From positions 8,334,734-8,398,733 of the forward strand of contig NC_089738.1 of NCBI RefSeq assembly GCF_035083965.1: DNA of 64,000 nucleotides, written 5' to 3'. The stretch is from Branchiostoma lanceolatum (taxonomy: Eukaryota; Chordata; Leptocardii; Amphioxiformes; Branchiostomatidae). The notes under the pieces are model-generated. The model had not been told where the DNA came from and made no database searches. It saw only the letters and a program-made list of their open reading frames with translations. Shown here in pieces: positions 53,067 through 64,000 of this stretch. The position numbers and the translations under genes were made by a program. Positions within the stretch are counted from its first letter, which is position 1, and every line of letters starts with the position of its first letter.

Positions 53067-54925
53067 AACCACAAGTTCTGGTTCCATTCTTCCTTTCCTG
53101 ATTTTAACAATGAAGAATTCCTTTTCGAGAGAATACAGTAGAGATGGGTTTGTGGACGGCAAGGGTATGCTGATATTCAATGCGAAATCATACACACGAA
53201 AAGGGAATCGAATCTTCACAGAGCAAGAGCAGTATATTATCTGCTTATTGAATATACGCTATATTACGTTGTGGTGGCAACTGGACTCATTCCCTGGTAA
53301 CTGCAATATCATAACTTTTCGAAGAAATGTACAGGTTTTCATTCATAGACTTTCTAGATGATATGATATTTTCTAACATCGACGTCTTACTAGTTGTATC
53401 GCGTGGTTTTAGTTTTAGCATCTTATATGTGTTAAACATGTATACTGATATTATCCAGACACTGTTATCAAACACTATTCCAATATCTCCCTATGTATAT
53501 ATACGAAGGTCAACCCATGTGATTCATTCCAACATATAGTACGGATAATTTAGTCTCGATGTATATGCTTGATTTTTGGTATGTGCTGTGGGAATATAGC
53601 CGATTTACGAATGAAATACGTCAGTAAAAGATTATTAAGTTTACCTTCACGACATATTAATTTTGCTCTTTGCTCATTTTTCTGTTCCAAAGAAATAAGG
53701 TCAATGACCTGTACCAGACGGCTGTCACCATGGTTACTGGCACTGTAGCAGACACCATGTGTAAGCAATGCCCCCTGTGTATTTGTTGTATCAAGTGGCA
53801 GGACAGAGCTGGAGGGGCTGGTCACCATATATATATGAATTTGAGTAAGGAAAAATATGTAGCACAGTACATTGTTAGATTAGAAGGTAAACATTATGTA
53901 TATTGCATTTGCTTGCAACTGTTACCTTTCTAGAGTTAGAGTAATCTTTTAGTGAAGTAATTCATTCCTTACTAGTTGACTACGAGCGTGTAACGTTACC
54001 TAAAGACAGAAAATATTATTACTATTTTTAAGGTATAATATCTCTTTTCAACCTGTAATGAACGAAAATAAATATGCATGCATTGTTTGGATGTGTATTG
54101 TTCTTTGCATATCTTGTGTGCGTGGGATGTAAGTAGCCTGCAGAACAAACTACTCACTAACGAATATGAAAAATACACCAGGTAACATGTTTATTCAAAG
54201 GATGAAGATTTATTGAAATGGCATGCGTCATATGAATAATAAAACTACAGAGAGTGTAGAAATATCAACGACGTGAATAGCACATGCAGGTACATATTGA
54301 AGTGAATATAACAGTTTGAACATCTACAATTTCTATCTTCGCAACAATATGCCTTTTCTATGATGATAATGTGATTCATTTCTAATACATATAAGGAAGT
54401 CACATTGGTAAAGTCTGAATAGCACCTTTCTTTTCTAAGTACATGCTGCTAAGATACAATTACCCCCAAAGAAATTGGTATCATTCTAATCACGTGATGC
54501 TATAAGGTCTGAAAATAACAATACAAACCAACTGTCTGTCGAATTATTAGAATTATGTTAAGGGTATGTCGTATTTCTATATATAGCCTAGTTATTTATA
54601 GATGTAAGAAAACGACAATAGTTTTTATTATCATTATCATTGATTAAATACATACGCAGCTATAATCTAAAAGAAAGTAATATGTCGCTAAATATGAAAT
54701 TATAAGTTGAAATATTGGATTTTATACATCTCATCCCCACTACCATGAGGAGCATACTCAAGTCCATGTTCTATATACCAATATCTGTAGCACCGCCTCA
54801 TACATTTCCTCGCTATCTTCAAACTGCTTCAAACTTCAAGCGAACTGATAAATGTTTTTATCTATTTCTACTTTTAAAATCATCTTCGGACTTTGTCGTC
54901 ACCTTGTTGTCAGGAACCGCTACTT
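53067..54925. other. Convergent 3' flanks, no gene seen
   Basis: Space between the stop codons of the TMEM272-like gene (+) and the LTD gene (-). It holds a plus-strand AATAAA at 54067-54072 and a minus-strand AATAAA at 54629-54624. The frames are short and featureless. Confidence 0.5.
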
Positions 54926-57900
54926 CTAGGCGTCCGTACCGTCGTCGTAGCCGAGGTCGCGATAAGCAATCTTGATGTCGTTCTTAACTCCTTTTGGCAA
55001 CGATAAGCTGTGATAAAAACAATTACGATGATCAGATTGGAAAACTGAGTGAAAGTATTTTTCACAGTAGAGTTATGATATGTAAAGCAACGTTGCCTGG
55101 GTGACCTGTGTTTTGCTGTACTGCAATCTCAATAAAATTAAAATAAATGAATAAAACAATAGCCCAGCTTCCTTGAATAATTCCAACAGGTTGGTAAGTC
55201 ACTGAATAAAAAGACTCTCTTTACACAACCAAGCGTTTCATTCAATTGACGTTTCGATGACCATCTGTCACCTTTCTAATGGTAATTCTGATTGGGACCG
55301 CATCTGTTAGCAGCGACACCTATAGCTGCAGTGCAAAGTTTCGGTGACCGTCTGTCACCATCCTGATGACAAATCTGATTGGTCCACTTAGTACTGCAGC
55401 TATAGGCGTCGCTGCTTACAGATGCGGTCCCAGTGAGAATTGTCCTGAGGATGGTGACAGACGGTCACCGAAACGTCGGTTGAACAAAACACTTGGTTGT
55501 GTACAAAGAGTCGTTTTATTCAGTATAGTCCAGCTTTAGTGTGTTTTTTTTTCACGAACGTTAACAAGGGTTAGAAACTTACCGTCTGCGATAGATGTAG
55601 AACCCCGCGGCTGCTGAGATGACCCCAGCTAGGAGCACTCCGATCACGGCACCGGCAACCTTACCCCCGGCTCCACTGACAGGCGCTGTGTAGAAAGGCA
55701 TTAAGAGGTATGAGAAGATTGTTGACACTTATTGCAGTGGTATGAAGATATAGATAAAAGAGTTATTTCTTAGAAATAAACATGTCTTTTTTTTCGTTAT
55801 CATAGCTTGGCTCAATCCTAAACTATTCTTTAGTTGAATGTTCCGTGCTGGAAGAATCTGAATCAAAGTTGAACATCAGTTTACCAACAAAAATTGGACT
55901 GACCCAAATTTTCATTGTCATTCCTTGACAAAGACTGGAGTTGATCAATCAAAAATTTGGGTAAGTCCATTTCTTGTGTGTTGGTAATTAACTTTGATTT
56001 GAAACAAACTATTCTTTTGTTTGAAGACATACATTGCCTTTTAATGTTGACGAATGTTAGACATCTAGGTAATGATACAAAACCTGTTTCTTTAGCTTTT
56101 TTCTTAAGTCACTGACGAAAGAAAGCGGGTGCTGTCTGAAACGTCTGACTGTTTCAAAATCTTATTCAGTCGCTTGAGTAACTGTATTGCTGTATGCTGG
56201 TGTATAGTGCTGGTGTACATTGCCTTTTAACTTTTTTGGCGTTATATTTTTCAGGCTAGACAGAGTTGATAAAGTCTCAGAAAAAAGGACGTGGCGAAGA
56301 GCTTACCGACTGTTGCCGTTTGCTCGTCAGTTTCCTCCGGATCCGGGATGTTGTCACAGATGTTTTCTTTGCCAGGTGTCGGGACGGACAGGGCGAACTG
56401 GGACAGGTTGACGGGATCAGTCCCCCTACACCTACTGAGCGACTCGTCTATGTCTCCTGGATAGTACACCTGCGACTCGTGAAGCGGTTTCTGCCCTGGC
56501 GTTAGAGTCTTCAGGATGAGGTTACTCCCCTTCCATTCACGAGTAGAGTACACCACGGCGTCTATGAGATTATCCGCTATGACAGGCATCCCCTTCTCGT
56601 ACTTTCCGCCCGGGTCGTAGTAAAGAGCTACGGCATCTTCTCCGTTCTGTATGACGTTTTGGTACCTGTCTATTAGATAGTCCGGAGGCTGGCGTAAGCC
56701 TTCTGTGCCGACGACGAAATATCCTTTCCCTGGAATCGAGTATCCCGCTAAGTCAATTGCAAGGTAAACTTTGTCTCTGTTGCCGTCGTATAAGACCAAG
56801 GAGACGGAATCTAGAGATACGACTGTCGACTCTTTGTTGTAGAGCTCTATGAATTCTTTCCGATCGTACGATGGGTTGTCGACGTTTATTTCGTTGATGA
56901 CGATTCTGGGTGCTTTGGAGGAGCAGTTGTTCCTACGGCCCGGAGTTGGGAATGTTAGGGTAAAGTCTGAGAGCTCGCGGGGGGTTAGACCACCGCACCT
57001 ACTCAAAGACTCGTCCACATCGCCGGCATTGAAACTTTTGTTCTCGTGCAAGGCCTGTTGTCCAGGCGTCAGGGTGTTCAAAATGACGTTACGTCCCTCA
57101 AAGACGAAAGTCGAGTAGACTGCTGCGTCCATCAAGCCGTCGGTTGTCACAGGCATGAGTTTGTAATACCGTGCGCTAGGGTTGTAATACAGACCGATTC
57201 CGTCTTCCCTATTCCTCAACAACCTCACGGTTTTTGCAGTGACGTAGTCCGGGCGGGGGACGACGTTTTTGGAACCAACCACGAAGTAACCTTTTGCCGT
57301 GATTTCTCTGCCAGTGAGGTCGATGATTTCGTACGCCCAGCTATGGTCATCGTCGTAAAAAATAAGGTAAACAGAATCGAGAGGGATTCTGAAGTCGTTT
57401 GGATTGTACAGTTCAACGTACTCCGCATTGTCTGGTCTTGCTGGGGTGTCCGCGTTGAACTCGTTGATGACAAGATTCGGTGTTGGGATAGGGCGGCAAT
57501 CGTTTGGCCGTGACGGGGAGGGTAGAGTCGCCTGGAACTGTGAGATGTCCCGGGGAACGAAACCTCCACACCGGCTGACGGATACATCAACGATGCCGCT
57601 CTCCACGACAGCGCTAGAGCCGGGAGCCAAGGCATCTATGAGCGGGGTGTCGGTAACGTTGGGGTGCTTGGTGTAAACTACCACGTCCACGAGATCTCTC
57701 GCAGTGGGGTTCATGCCGAGTTTGTAAAGATTTGGTGTAAGCGGATCGCTGTAGTACAACGCTACAGCGTCTGGGCCGTTCTGGAGGATTCTCGTCCCCG
57801 CTTGTAGCACCATGTTCGGCTTTGGTGTGACGTTCTCCGTACCGATGACGAAATACCCGTATGGCTCCACCGCCTGCCCGGCTAGAGACAAGATCCCGTA

Positions 57901-60900
57901 GGCCTTCCGTAAGACACTCCCCTCGTACAACACAATGACGAAGTTGTTCAACAGTACGGCTCTGTTCTCAGTGTTGTAGAGTTCGATGAACTCTTCCTCG
58001 TCTGTGGAGGGGTTGTCGGCATTGACTTCACTGATGATGACGATTGGCTTGCTGTTTGGGAGCGGCGCGATTGTTGGTGAAATTATTGCTGTTGTTGGCA
58101 CGATTGTTGTCTGGCTGGCACTACAAGCGTTTGGTGCCCCCGGAGTTGGGGCACTGGACTGAAACATTGTCAAATCTTTTGCATTGAGTCCTGAACATCT
58201 ACTTATAGATTTGTCAGTCGTTTGCGCCTCGTTGCTTTCTATGAGCGTGTTTTGACCAGGAGCTAGCACTTCCGTCAAGGGTGACGTCACTAACTGTGGG
58301 TACACGGTATATATGACGACGTCAACAAGATTGAGATTCGTTGGAGCCATGCCTATGGTAAAGTCTCTGGGTGATCCGTAATACAGAGCCACGGCATCGG
58401 GACCGTTCTGCAAAATGTTCTGTCCCTTGCCAAGAACCACGTCGGGAGTAGGCTGAACGTCGCTCGACCCTATAACGAAGTAGCTTTTCTTTGTGATTCT
58501 CTGTCCAGTGAGGTTGATGACATCATACGCCTTCGGCGAAGAGGCACCATTGTACAGGACGAGTACGAAGTAGTTCAGTATCACGTCATAGTCTTCCGTG
58601 TTGTAGAGTTCGATGAATTCCTGGTCGTCCACAGAAGGCATGTCGACATTTATCTCACTCAGTATGACTCCAGGGTAATTGTTTATTGGAACAACTGTAC
58701 AGTTATTCTCCGTACCCGGGGTAGGAAATCCGAGCTTGAACTGATCTAATCTTAGTGGGTCGTTTCCACTACATCTACTGATAGATTCGTCCATGTCCCC
58801 GGGATTGTGTCTGTAGTACTCGTGTAGAGCTTGCTGTCCGGGAGTTAGGGTGTTCAATATGGCGTTACTTCCGTCCCAAAACTGTACAGAGTACACCACA
58901 GCGTCTATCAGGTTGTTGGCTGTTACCGGTAGCTGGTAGAAGTCGTCACCGTTTGGATCGAAGTAAAGCGCGACTCCGTCTTCGCCGTTCTGAAGGATGT
59001 TCTTCGCCTTTTCCAATGCAAAGTCGGGACGAGGGACTACAAGGGTAGACCCCACGACAAAGTAACCATTTGGTTGAATTTCGTACCCGCTCAAGTTGAT
59101 GACACTGTACGCGCGATCATTGTTGCCGTTATACAAGACTAGGAAGACGGAGTCTAGAGACGCTTTCTCTATTCCTGGATTGTAGATTTCTACATATTCC
59201 GTCGTGTCGAAACGTGGATTATCGGCGTTCACTTCGTTTATTAGGAGCCTCGGCGGTGATCGTGCGGGAGTCGGTCGGACAATCGGCGGAACAGTCGGTG
59301 GGGCAGTCGGCAAAACTCGGCAGTCGTTTAACGCCGAGGGCGAGGCGTATGTGCTCTGAAACATCGTCTGGACACGTGGGATGGTGCCTCCACACCTACT
59401 GATGGAAGCGTCAGCAATGTCCGCTCTCTCTAGGATAGCTGTTGTCCCTGTTGTTAAGATGCTAGCTAGCGGTGTGTCCAGTTTGTCACTGTATTTGCTG
59501 TAAACTACGGCGTCAACCAAATTTACTGCCGTCGGGTCCATACCCCTTTGGTATGCCGAGTATCTATCGTAGTAAAGGGCCACCGCGTCTGGACCATTCT
59601 GTAAGATGTGCTCTTCTCCTGGTAGAAGTATGTCCGGAAGAGGAAGGACTTTACCCGAACCAACTGTGAAAAATCCGTTCGGTTGGACGGTTTGCCCCAG
59701 CAAAGGAATAACTTCGTAAGCTTTCATGGAGTTGCCGTCAAAGAGAACTAGTTGGAAACCATCTAGCGATACAGCGCGGTTGTCTTGATTGTATAGTTCT
59801 ATGAACTCCCGATCATCAGTTGAAGGGTTGTCGGCGTTGACTTCGCTTATGATGACGTTGGGTCGAGGGGTGGCGGGTGATAGAGTCGTTGTTGTTGTTG
59901 CTGGAGTAGAGGGCGTGGTTACGTCTCGACAATCGTTGATGCGAGCGGGGGAGGAATATGTTGCTTTGAACATAGATAGATCTCTTGGGGCGAGACCACC
60001 ACATCTACTTATGGAAGAGTCTAAGGCGTCGCTCCTTGTGGTGACGTCTTGCCCAGGAGCTAGTACATTTCTCAATGTTGTCAATGATGGGTTGGACATC
60101 TCGCTAGCTTTGGTGAAGATGATCACGTCTATGAGGTTTCTGGAAGTGGGTGCCATTCCTGCCGTATAGTCAGACGCTTGGCCGTAGTACAAGGCAATAG
60201 CTTCTGGTCCGCTCTGCCGAATGTTTACGCCAACGTCAAGAAGCTTGTCCGGTAGCGGTTGAACGTTTCTACTACCGATGACAAAGTACCCGTTTGGTTG
60301 AATGGAGTATCCTTTCAGAGGGATGACTCCGTACGCCTGAGTGGAAGAACCGCCTCCGTAAAGAACGAGAACGAAATAGTCTAAAGAAACGCCGCGGCTC
60401 TCCGGGTTGTAGAGCTCGATGAACTCCTGGTCGTTGGTGGGAGGGTCGTCTGGGTTGACTTCGCTGATGAGTAAAGCTGGGGGAGGGAACGGGGCAGGCT
60501 GTGCGGTAGTTTGCGGAGCTGGAATTGGCTGGGAAGGACAGCTATTTGCGGTGGATGGTGTCGGCGTTGTCGCTCGAAATTGGGACATGACTTTGGGGGT
60601 GAAGCCGCCACATCTGCTGATAGACGGGTCGATCTCAGCGCCTTCCAGTACGACTTCTTGTCCCGGAGCGAGGACGTTCAACAGCGGCGTGGATGTCATG
60701 GAAGAGTATTTGCTGTATATCACAACGTCCACCATGTTCTCAGCCGTCGGCGCCATTCCAACGCTATAGTCGGTGAAATAGCCGTAATAAAGAGCCACTG
60801 CGTCAGGCCCATTTTCTAAGATGTTTACCCCCTGCGGTAAAATATAGTCCGGTACTGGCCTGACATTCCTAGACCCGACAACGAAGTAGCTACCCGCTTT

Positions 60901-61752
60901 GACGACATATCCGGTAAGGATGATGACGTCATAAGCCTTTCCGGTCCTACTTCCGTCAAAGAACACAAGGACGAAGTTATCTAGTGGAACGTCTCGGTTT
61001 TCGAGGTTGTACAGTTCGACGAATTCTTGGTCGTCTACCATGACATTGTCGGCGTTTACTTCGGAGATCACCACGGCAGGGGCTGGGGGGAGTTCGGGGC
61101 GAGGGGCAGGGGGGTTAGGGGGCCCAGCGGTGGCGGGGGTTGTCCCACAGTCGTTTGCGCGTCCTGGAGAAGGATTCCCGGATGTAAACTTTGACCAGTC
61201 CTTTGGGATGATGCCATTGCAGGCGCTGATGGAAACATCTTCAGCGGAATTTATCGTTATGATGCGCTGTCCCGGTGCAAGATCGTCCACTAGAGATGTT
61301 GATGTCGGATATATGGTGTATATGACTACATCTACCAAACTTCTCTTTCTAGGGGCCATACCTATCGCGAAGTCCGCCGGATTTCCGTAGTAAAGCGCTA
61401 CAGCATCTGGCCCGTTCTGTAAGATATTTTCCCCCGCGGAAAGTACCTTGTTTGGAGTCGGCTGGACTTTAGCTGACCCGATGACGTAATATCCCTTTGG
61501 TTGGACTATGTCGTCACTTCCGAATTTGATGACGTCATACGCGCCTACTGGGTTGGTCGCGCCATCGTATAGGACGATGATGAAACCTTGTAGGGAGACG
61601 GGTGTGCTGCCTGCGTTGAAAAGTTCAATGAACTCTTGGTCGTCGATGGTAGGGTTGTCGGCGTTGACTTCGCTGATGACGATAGCGGAGGATGCGGTTC
61701 GGAGGACAGACAATAGGAGCAGAACTTTCCATCCCATCGCCATCTGTGTCAT
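54926..61752 (-). CDS. Nine-LTD-repeat type I membrane protein
   Basis: Three exons on the minus strand: 61752-56307 (5446 bases), 55685-55583, 55007-54926, giving 1876 aa. A signal peptide (to about residue 22) is followed by nine lamin-tail-domain repeats starting near residues 23, 226, 425, 631, 834, 1027, 1236, 1425 and 1616. Each opens with I(S/N)E(V/I/F)N-D, then EFIELYN, LVLY-G, the GY(F/Y)VVGS strand, ILQNG-DAVALYY and LAPGQ. Each ends with two cysteines (SRCGG...NDC) that could form one disulphide. Pro/Thr-rich linkers separate several repeats. Exon 2 encodes the single membrane helix (VAGAVIGVLLAGVISAAAGF) and Arg-rich stop-transfer, exon 3 a short tail (AYRDLGYDDGTDA). LTDs are immunoglobulin-like folds known from nuclear lamins and from secreted bacterial proteins. 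An adhesive or structural surface role is only a guess. MTQMAMGW offers three possible starts; the first is used. Confidence 0.85.
55197..55523. mobile_element. Palindromic element with GAAACGTCGG arms
   Basis: It is bounded by ACTGAATAAAAAGACTCTCT and the inverse of ACTGAATAAAACGACTCTTT. The arms share TTGTGTACAAAGAGTC, TGACAGACGGTCACCGAAAC and GCAGCTATAGG in mirrored order. It lies in intron 2 of the LTD gene. A half copy is at 35295-35452. Confidence 0.75.
56105..56192. repeat. GAAACGTCTGAC repeat, copy 2
   Basis: GAAACGTCTGACTGTTTCAA and GCTTGAGTAACTGTATT match the repeat at 32610-32702. Intron 1 of the LTD gene. Confidence 0.55.
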
Positions 61753-61801
61753 AGGAATACAAAGACATTCTAATTACCGGAAATATAGATTTTTAATTTC
61801 A

Positions 61802-61807
61802 TTTATA
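61802..61807 (-). promoter_or_regulatory. Possible TATA box of the LTD gene
   Basis: TATAAA on the minus strand lies 50 bases upstream of the start codon at 61752, so the 5' UTR would be about 20-25 bases. The surroundings are AT-rich, so chance is possible. Confidence 0.35.
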
Positions 61808-62199
61808 CAATCTTTATTGACAACAAAAGTACAGCGACTTTCGTAAGGTCTTCTACAATTATGCATGCAAACAACAATTGGATACAAACTGATTAACCTA
61901 CGTACAAGTATAACAAGTATATGAATACTTCAACATGTCGAGTTTAAACTATCACTTACACTACTAGTTCTAAGATCTAAACAATCTTTGATATATTTAC
62001 CTATTTGTACACAGTAAAGCAAGTAAGTCTCCTTCTAGAACGTACTTTGAATTTATCTATAGAATGGAATGTATCTAATTTTGTTGAGCATATTAAGAGG
62101 GTGTATCAGCAACAAACATTGTCATTGTCCGCCTTTTTGGTGTTCACATACATGTGAATCGTTGCTCAATTGCGCTTTTGACAATATATTGACAATATA

Positions 62200-62620
62200 T
62201 CAGAAGTATATTGATCTACAACAATTCATGCAAAACAAAGCAGCACGCCTGGTTCTACGCTGTGACTTCAAGTACAACCCCCAGTACAGTACAACATATC
62301 CATACCTTTATGTCATTGCATACTGTGAAAAGCTACTAGTGAACACTAACTCTCAGTTCCTGGGGATCCTTGCCATGCAACAACCAGCAGTCCTCTACAA
62401 CCAGTTGTTTTCTGTTACACATCAGCACAGCTTCCAAACAAATCATGCCAGCAAAAACAAATACATACTATTGAAACCAAAACTAACGCCATGAAAAAGA
62501 CTTTCATAGACAGGTCCATACCCATATTGGACGATTTACCTTATGGCGTTCAGTCTTCTAGTAATTCGAAGTTTCGGCAATTGCTTTTCATGTATATAAA
62601 TCAGTGTATTTGATGTAGTT
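62200..62620 (+). pseudogene. LINE reverse-transcriptase C-terminal remnant
   Basis: The frame ending at 62494 contains LQQFMQNKAARLVL, the well-known motif after the RT core of non-LTR retrotransposons. After a one-base frame change near 62490 the typical end continues: KKTFIDRSIPILDDLPYGV and a short F-rich stretch. Upstream RT motifs and any endonuclease are missing. A 5'-truncated, frameshifted copy. Confidence 0.7.
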
Positions 62621-62887
62621 TGCATGTCTTATATTTGTGTGTTTTACATGTATGTCCAGGAAAATTATATTGCATGTTAGCTAAAGGACTTTGATAATAA
62701 AGTATCAAAGTGCAAGATTTAAGCTCAAGAGACTAAATTATGGTAACGTTAATAATCTTAAGGAACTGTTTATCATGACCCCACAGCTATGACATAACTA
62801 TTTGACCACTATCACAACATATTTGCATAGACAACATAACAGTCATGGCATGTCATGTCAGTTCTGTAATCGATCAGTAGCAAAAAC

Positions 62888-63276
62888 TAGCCTCCTTCGC
62901 AGACTTCTGGAGCGGCGGCGTTTATTTTTGGAGGTAACGCTGATTCACGATTTTCAACATGGGATAAAGTCCTCTATGTCGGGAAAGGGAGTTTTGCCAA
63001 GCCTCTACCAGGTTCCAGGCGTGGCTGGAAAGAGAAAAATCGGCCAAATAGCTAGAGGAGTTGGCCAGTCGATAGATACCGACGTGGAAAATTGTATCTA
63101 TCGCCTGGCCAACTCCTCTATTTGGCCGATTTCTACTCTTTTTAGCCACGTCTAATGGTAGAGGCTAAGTTTTGCCCGCCCCAGCATAGAGAACCTTAGC
63201 CCATGTGAAAATCGCGAAACAGCGCTCCCTCAAAAAACAAAAACGCCGCCGCTTCTGATGTCTGCGAAGGAGGCTA
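62888..63276. mobile_element. MITE with TAGCCTCCTTCGCAGAC ends, full copy
   Basis: A 389 bp palindrome bounded by TA. Left TAGCCTCCTTCGCAGACTTC, right GTCTGCGAAGGAGGCTA. The arms share GCGGCGTTT-TTTTT and TTTTCAACATGGG. A second perfect inner hairpin is built on AATCGGCCAAATAG-AGAGGAGTTGGCCA. The open frames on both strands here are by-products of the palindrome. Confidence 0.9.
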
Positions 63277-63571
63277 AGTAGCGACCATAATGAGATACTA
63301 GAAGATGGGTGGGACGATCGCGAGCTGAATGCACGTGGGAATGTTTCTGTAACAGTTACTAGCTCGTTTGTACAACTACCAAAGGTCATAGGTCACTTTT
63401 ATAATGTGTCAAAAGGGGGCAGTTTTAAACGTGTTGGGTTAAGAATTTAGGGTCATATATAGCGGTAATTAAAGCATGTACTTCAGTGTCTCTACTCTGT
63501 GGTATCAAATGAAATTAAACACTAAAACATTTTACCGCAAAGTCTTCGAGTGACTTAAACTCAGATACAAA

Positions 63572-63806
63572 AGTACTGTAATTCTTGTTTCTTTCGCTGT
63601 AACTTTATGTTCACTGTGTTCACGGTCACCCCTGTATCGTGAACTTATCATTACCGTGAAAAAATCTGTTGTAATAATTTATGATTCCTTCACACATCCG
63701 TTATGTAAATCACTTTGCCGCCACCCTGAAGTTAAAGTTCAGTGAAAATCTCCATTTTCCTTGCACCATGAAATGTTGCTACCGCGAAGATGAAGTGAAT
63801 TACAGT
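63572..63806. mobile_element. MITE with TACTGTAATTC ends
   Basis: The left end TACTGTAATTCTTGTTTCTT and the right end (inverse: TACTGTAATTCACTTCATCT) match, followed by TCGC-GTAAC on the left and CGCGGTAGCAAC on the inverted right. The interior repeats TTCAC-GTGAA. Related to the elements at 14040 and 17155. Confidence 0.6.
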
Positions 63807-64000
63807 ATGGTGCGTTTCCTTATGCCAGAGATGAACAACCTAAAATATGTTTGATATGTAATAAGTCCGTTCATTATATCTCTTGTGCAATTCATATACA
63901 AGCGGCCCCGCCATCTGAAACTACGAGTAAATCGGTATTTCTTTATCCCATTACCATGCTGACATTTCACAATCCTAGATTCGTCGTGCAATATTTTCTC

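Larger units (their letters stand above)
61753..64000. other. Right flank, repeat-rich, no intact gene
   Basis: It contains the promoter side of the LTD gene, a LINE remnant (62200-62620), a MITE (62888-63276) and a MITE (63572-63806). The remaining frames are short and featureless. Confidence 0.5.

Noticed and set aside
55430-55500. Hammerhead ribozyme core look-alike (CTGAGGA, hairpin, GAAAC)
   Set aside because: The core words and the stem II hairpin are present, but an extra T follows CTGAGGA, I cannot find matching stems I and III with a UH cleavage site, and other copies change CTGA.
57046-57635. Long frames on the plus strand and in other minus frames over the LTD exon
   Set aside because: Shadows of the repetitive LTD coding sequence. 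They share no homology with each other as proteins.
62802-63155. Open frames on both strands
   Set aside because: Produced by the palindrome of the MITE at 62888-63276.

Overview
The window reads as nuclear DNA of a cephalochordate (amphioxus, Branchiostoma-like). The genes are split by GT-AG introns of a few hundred bases to about 3 kb. The gene content is that of an invertebrate deuterostome, two genes keep a human neighbour relationship, and the spaces are filled with short palindromic DNA elements (MITEs) and tRNA-derived SINEs. No tool was run. Exon edges were set by hand from splice sites, reading phase and family conservation, and every model below keeps an open frame across all its junctions.

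Layout: (1) 1-5295, gene-poor and repeat-rich. (2) 5296-12696 (+), a 12-exon ASIC-like DEG/ENaC channel of 471 aa. (3) 16036-22855 (-), a 9-exon GPR180-type GOLD-domain seven-helix protein of 428 aa. (4) 23205-29078 (+), a 12-exon TGDS (nucleotide-glucose 4,6-dehydratase family) of 371 aa. GPR180 and TGDS are head to head with 349 bp between their start codons, the arrangement known from human 13q32. (5) 34565-40086 (+), a 12-exon front-end fatty acyl desaturase (FADS) of 443 aa with a probable non-coding first exon near 31.4 kb. (6) 43116-45950 (+), an intronless-looking LRR transmembrane receptor whose cytoplasmic tail is made of tyrosine-motif repeats and an array of Trp-rich/RRxSLP repeats. 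(7) 49084-53066 (+), a four-exon, four-helix TMEM272-like membrane protein of 199 aa. (8) 54926-61752 (-), a very large predicted type I membrane protein of 1876 aa whose ectodomain is nine tandem lamin-tail-domain (LTD) repeats, almost all in one 5.4 kb exon. (9) 61753-64000, repeats and a decayed LINE reverse-transcriptase fragment.

The genes do not form one pathway. Most are membrane or secretory-pathway proteins: channel, GOST-family protein, ER desaturase, LRR receptor, four-helix protein and LTD protein. The least familiar objects are the nine-LTD surface protein and the LRR receptor with its repetitive signalling-like tail. The receptor has a promoter with a TATA box and a perfect CRE, and its tail array is cut by an in-frame TAG although the repeat continues beyond it.
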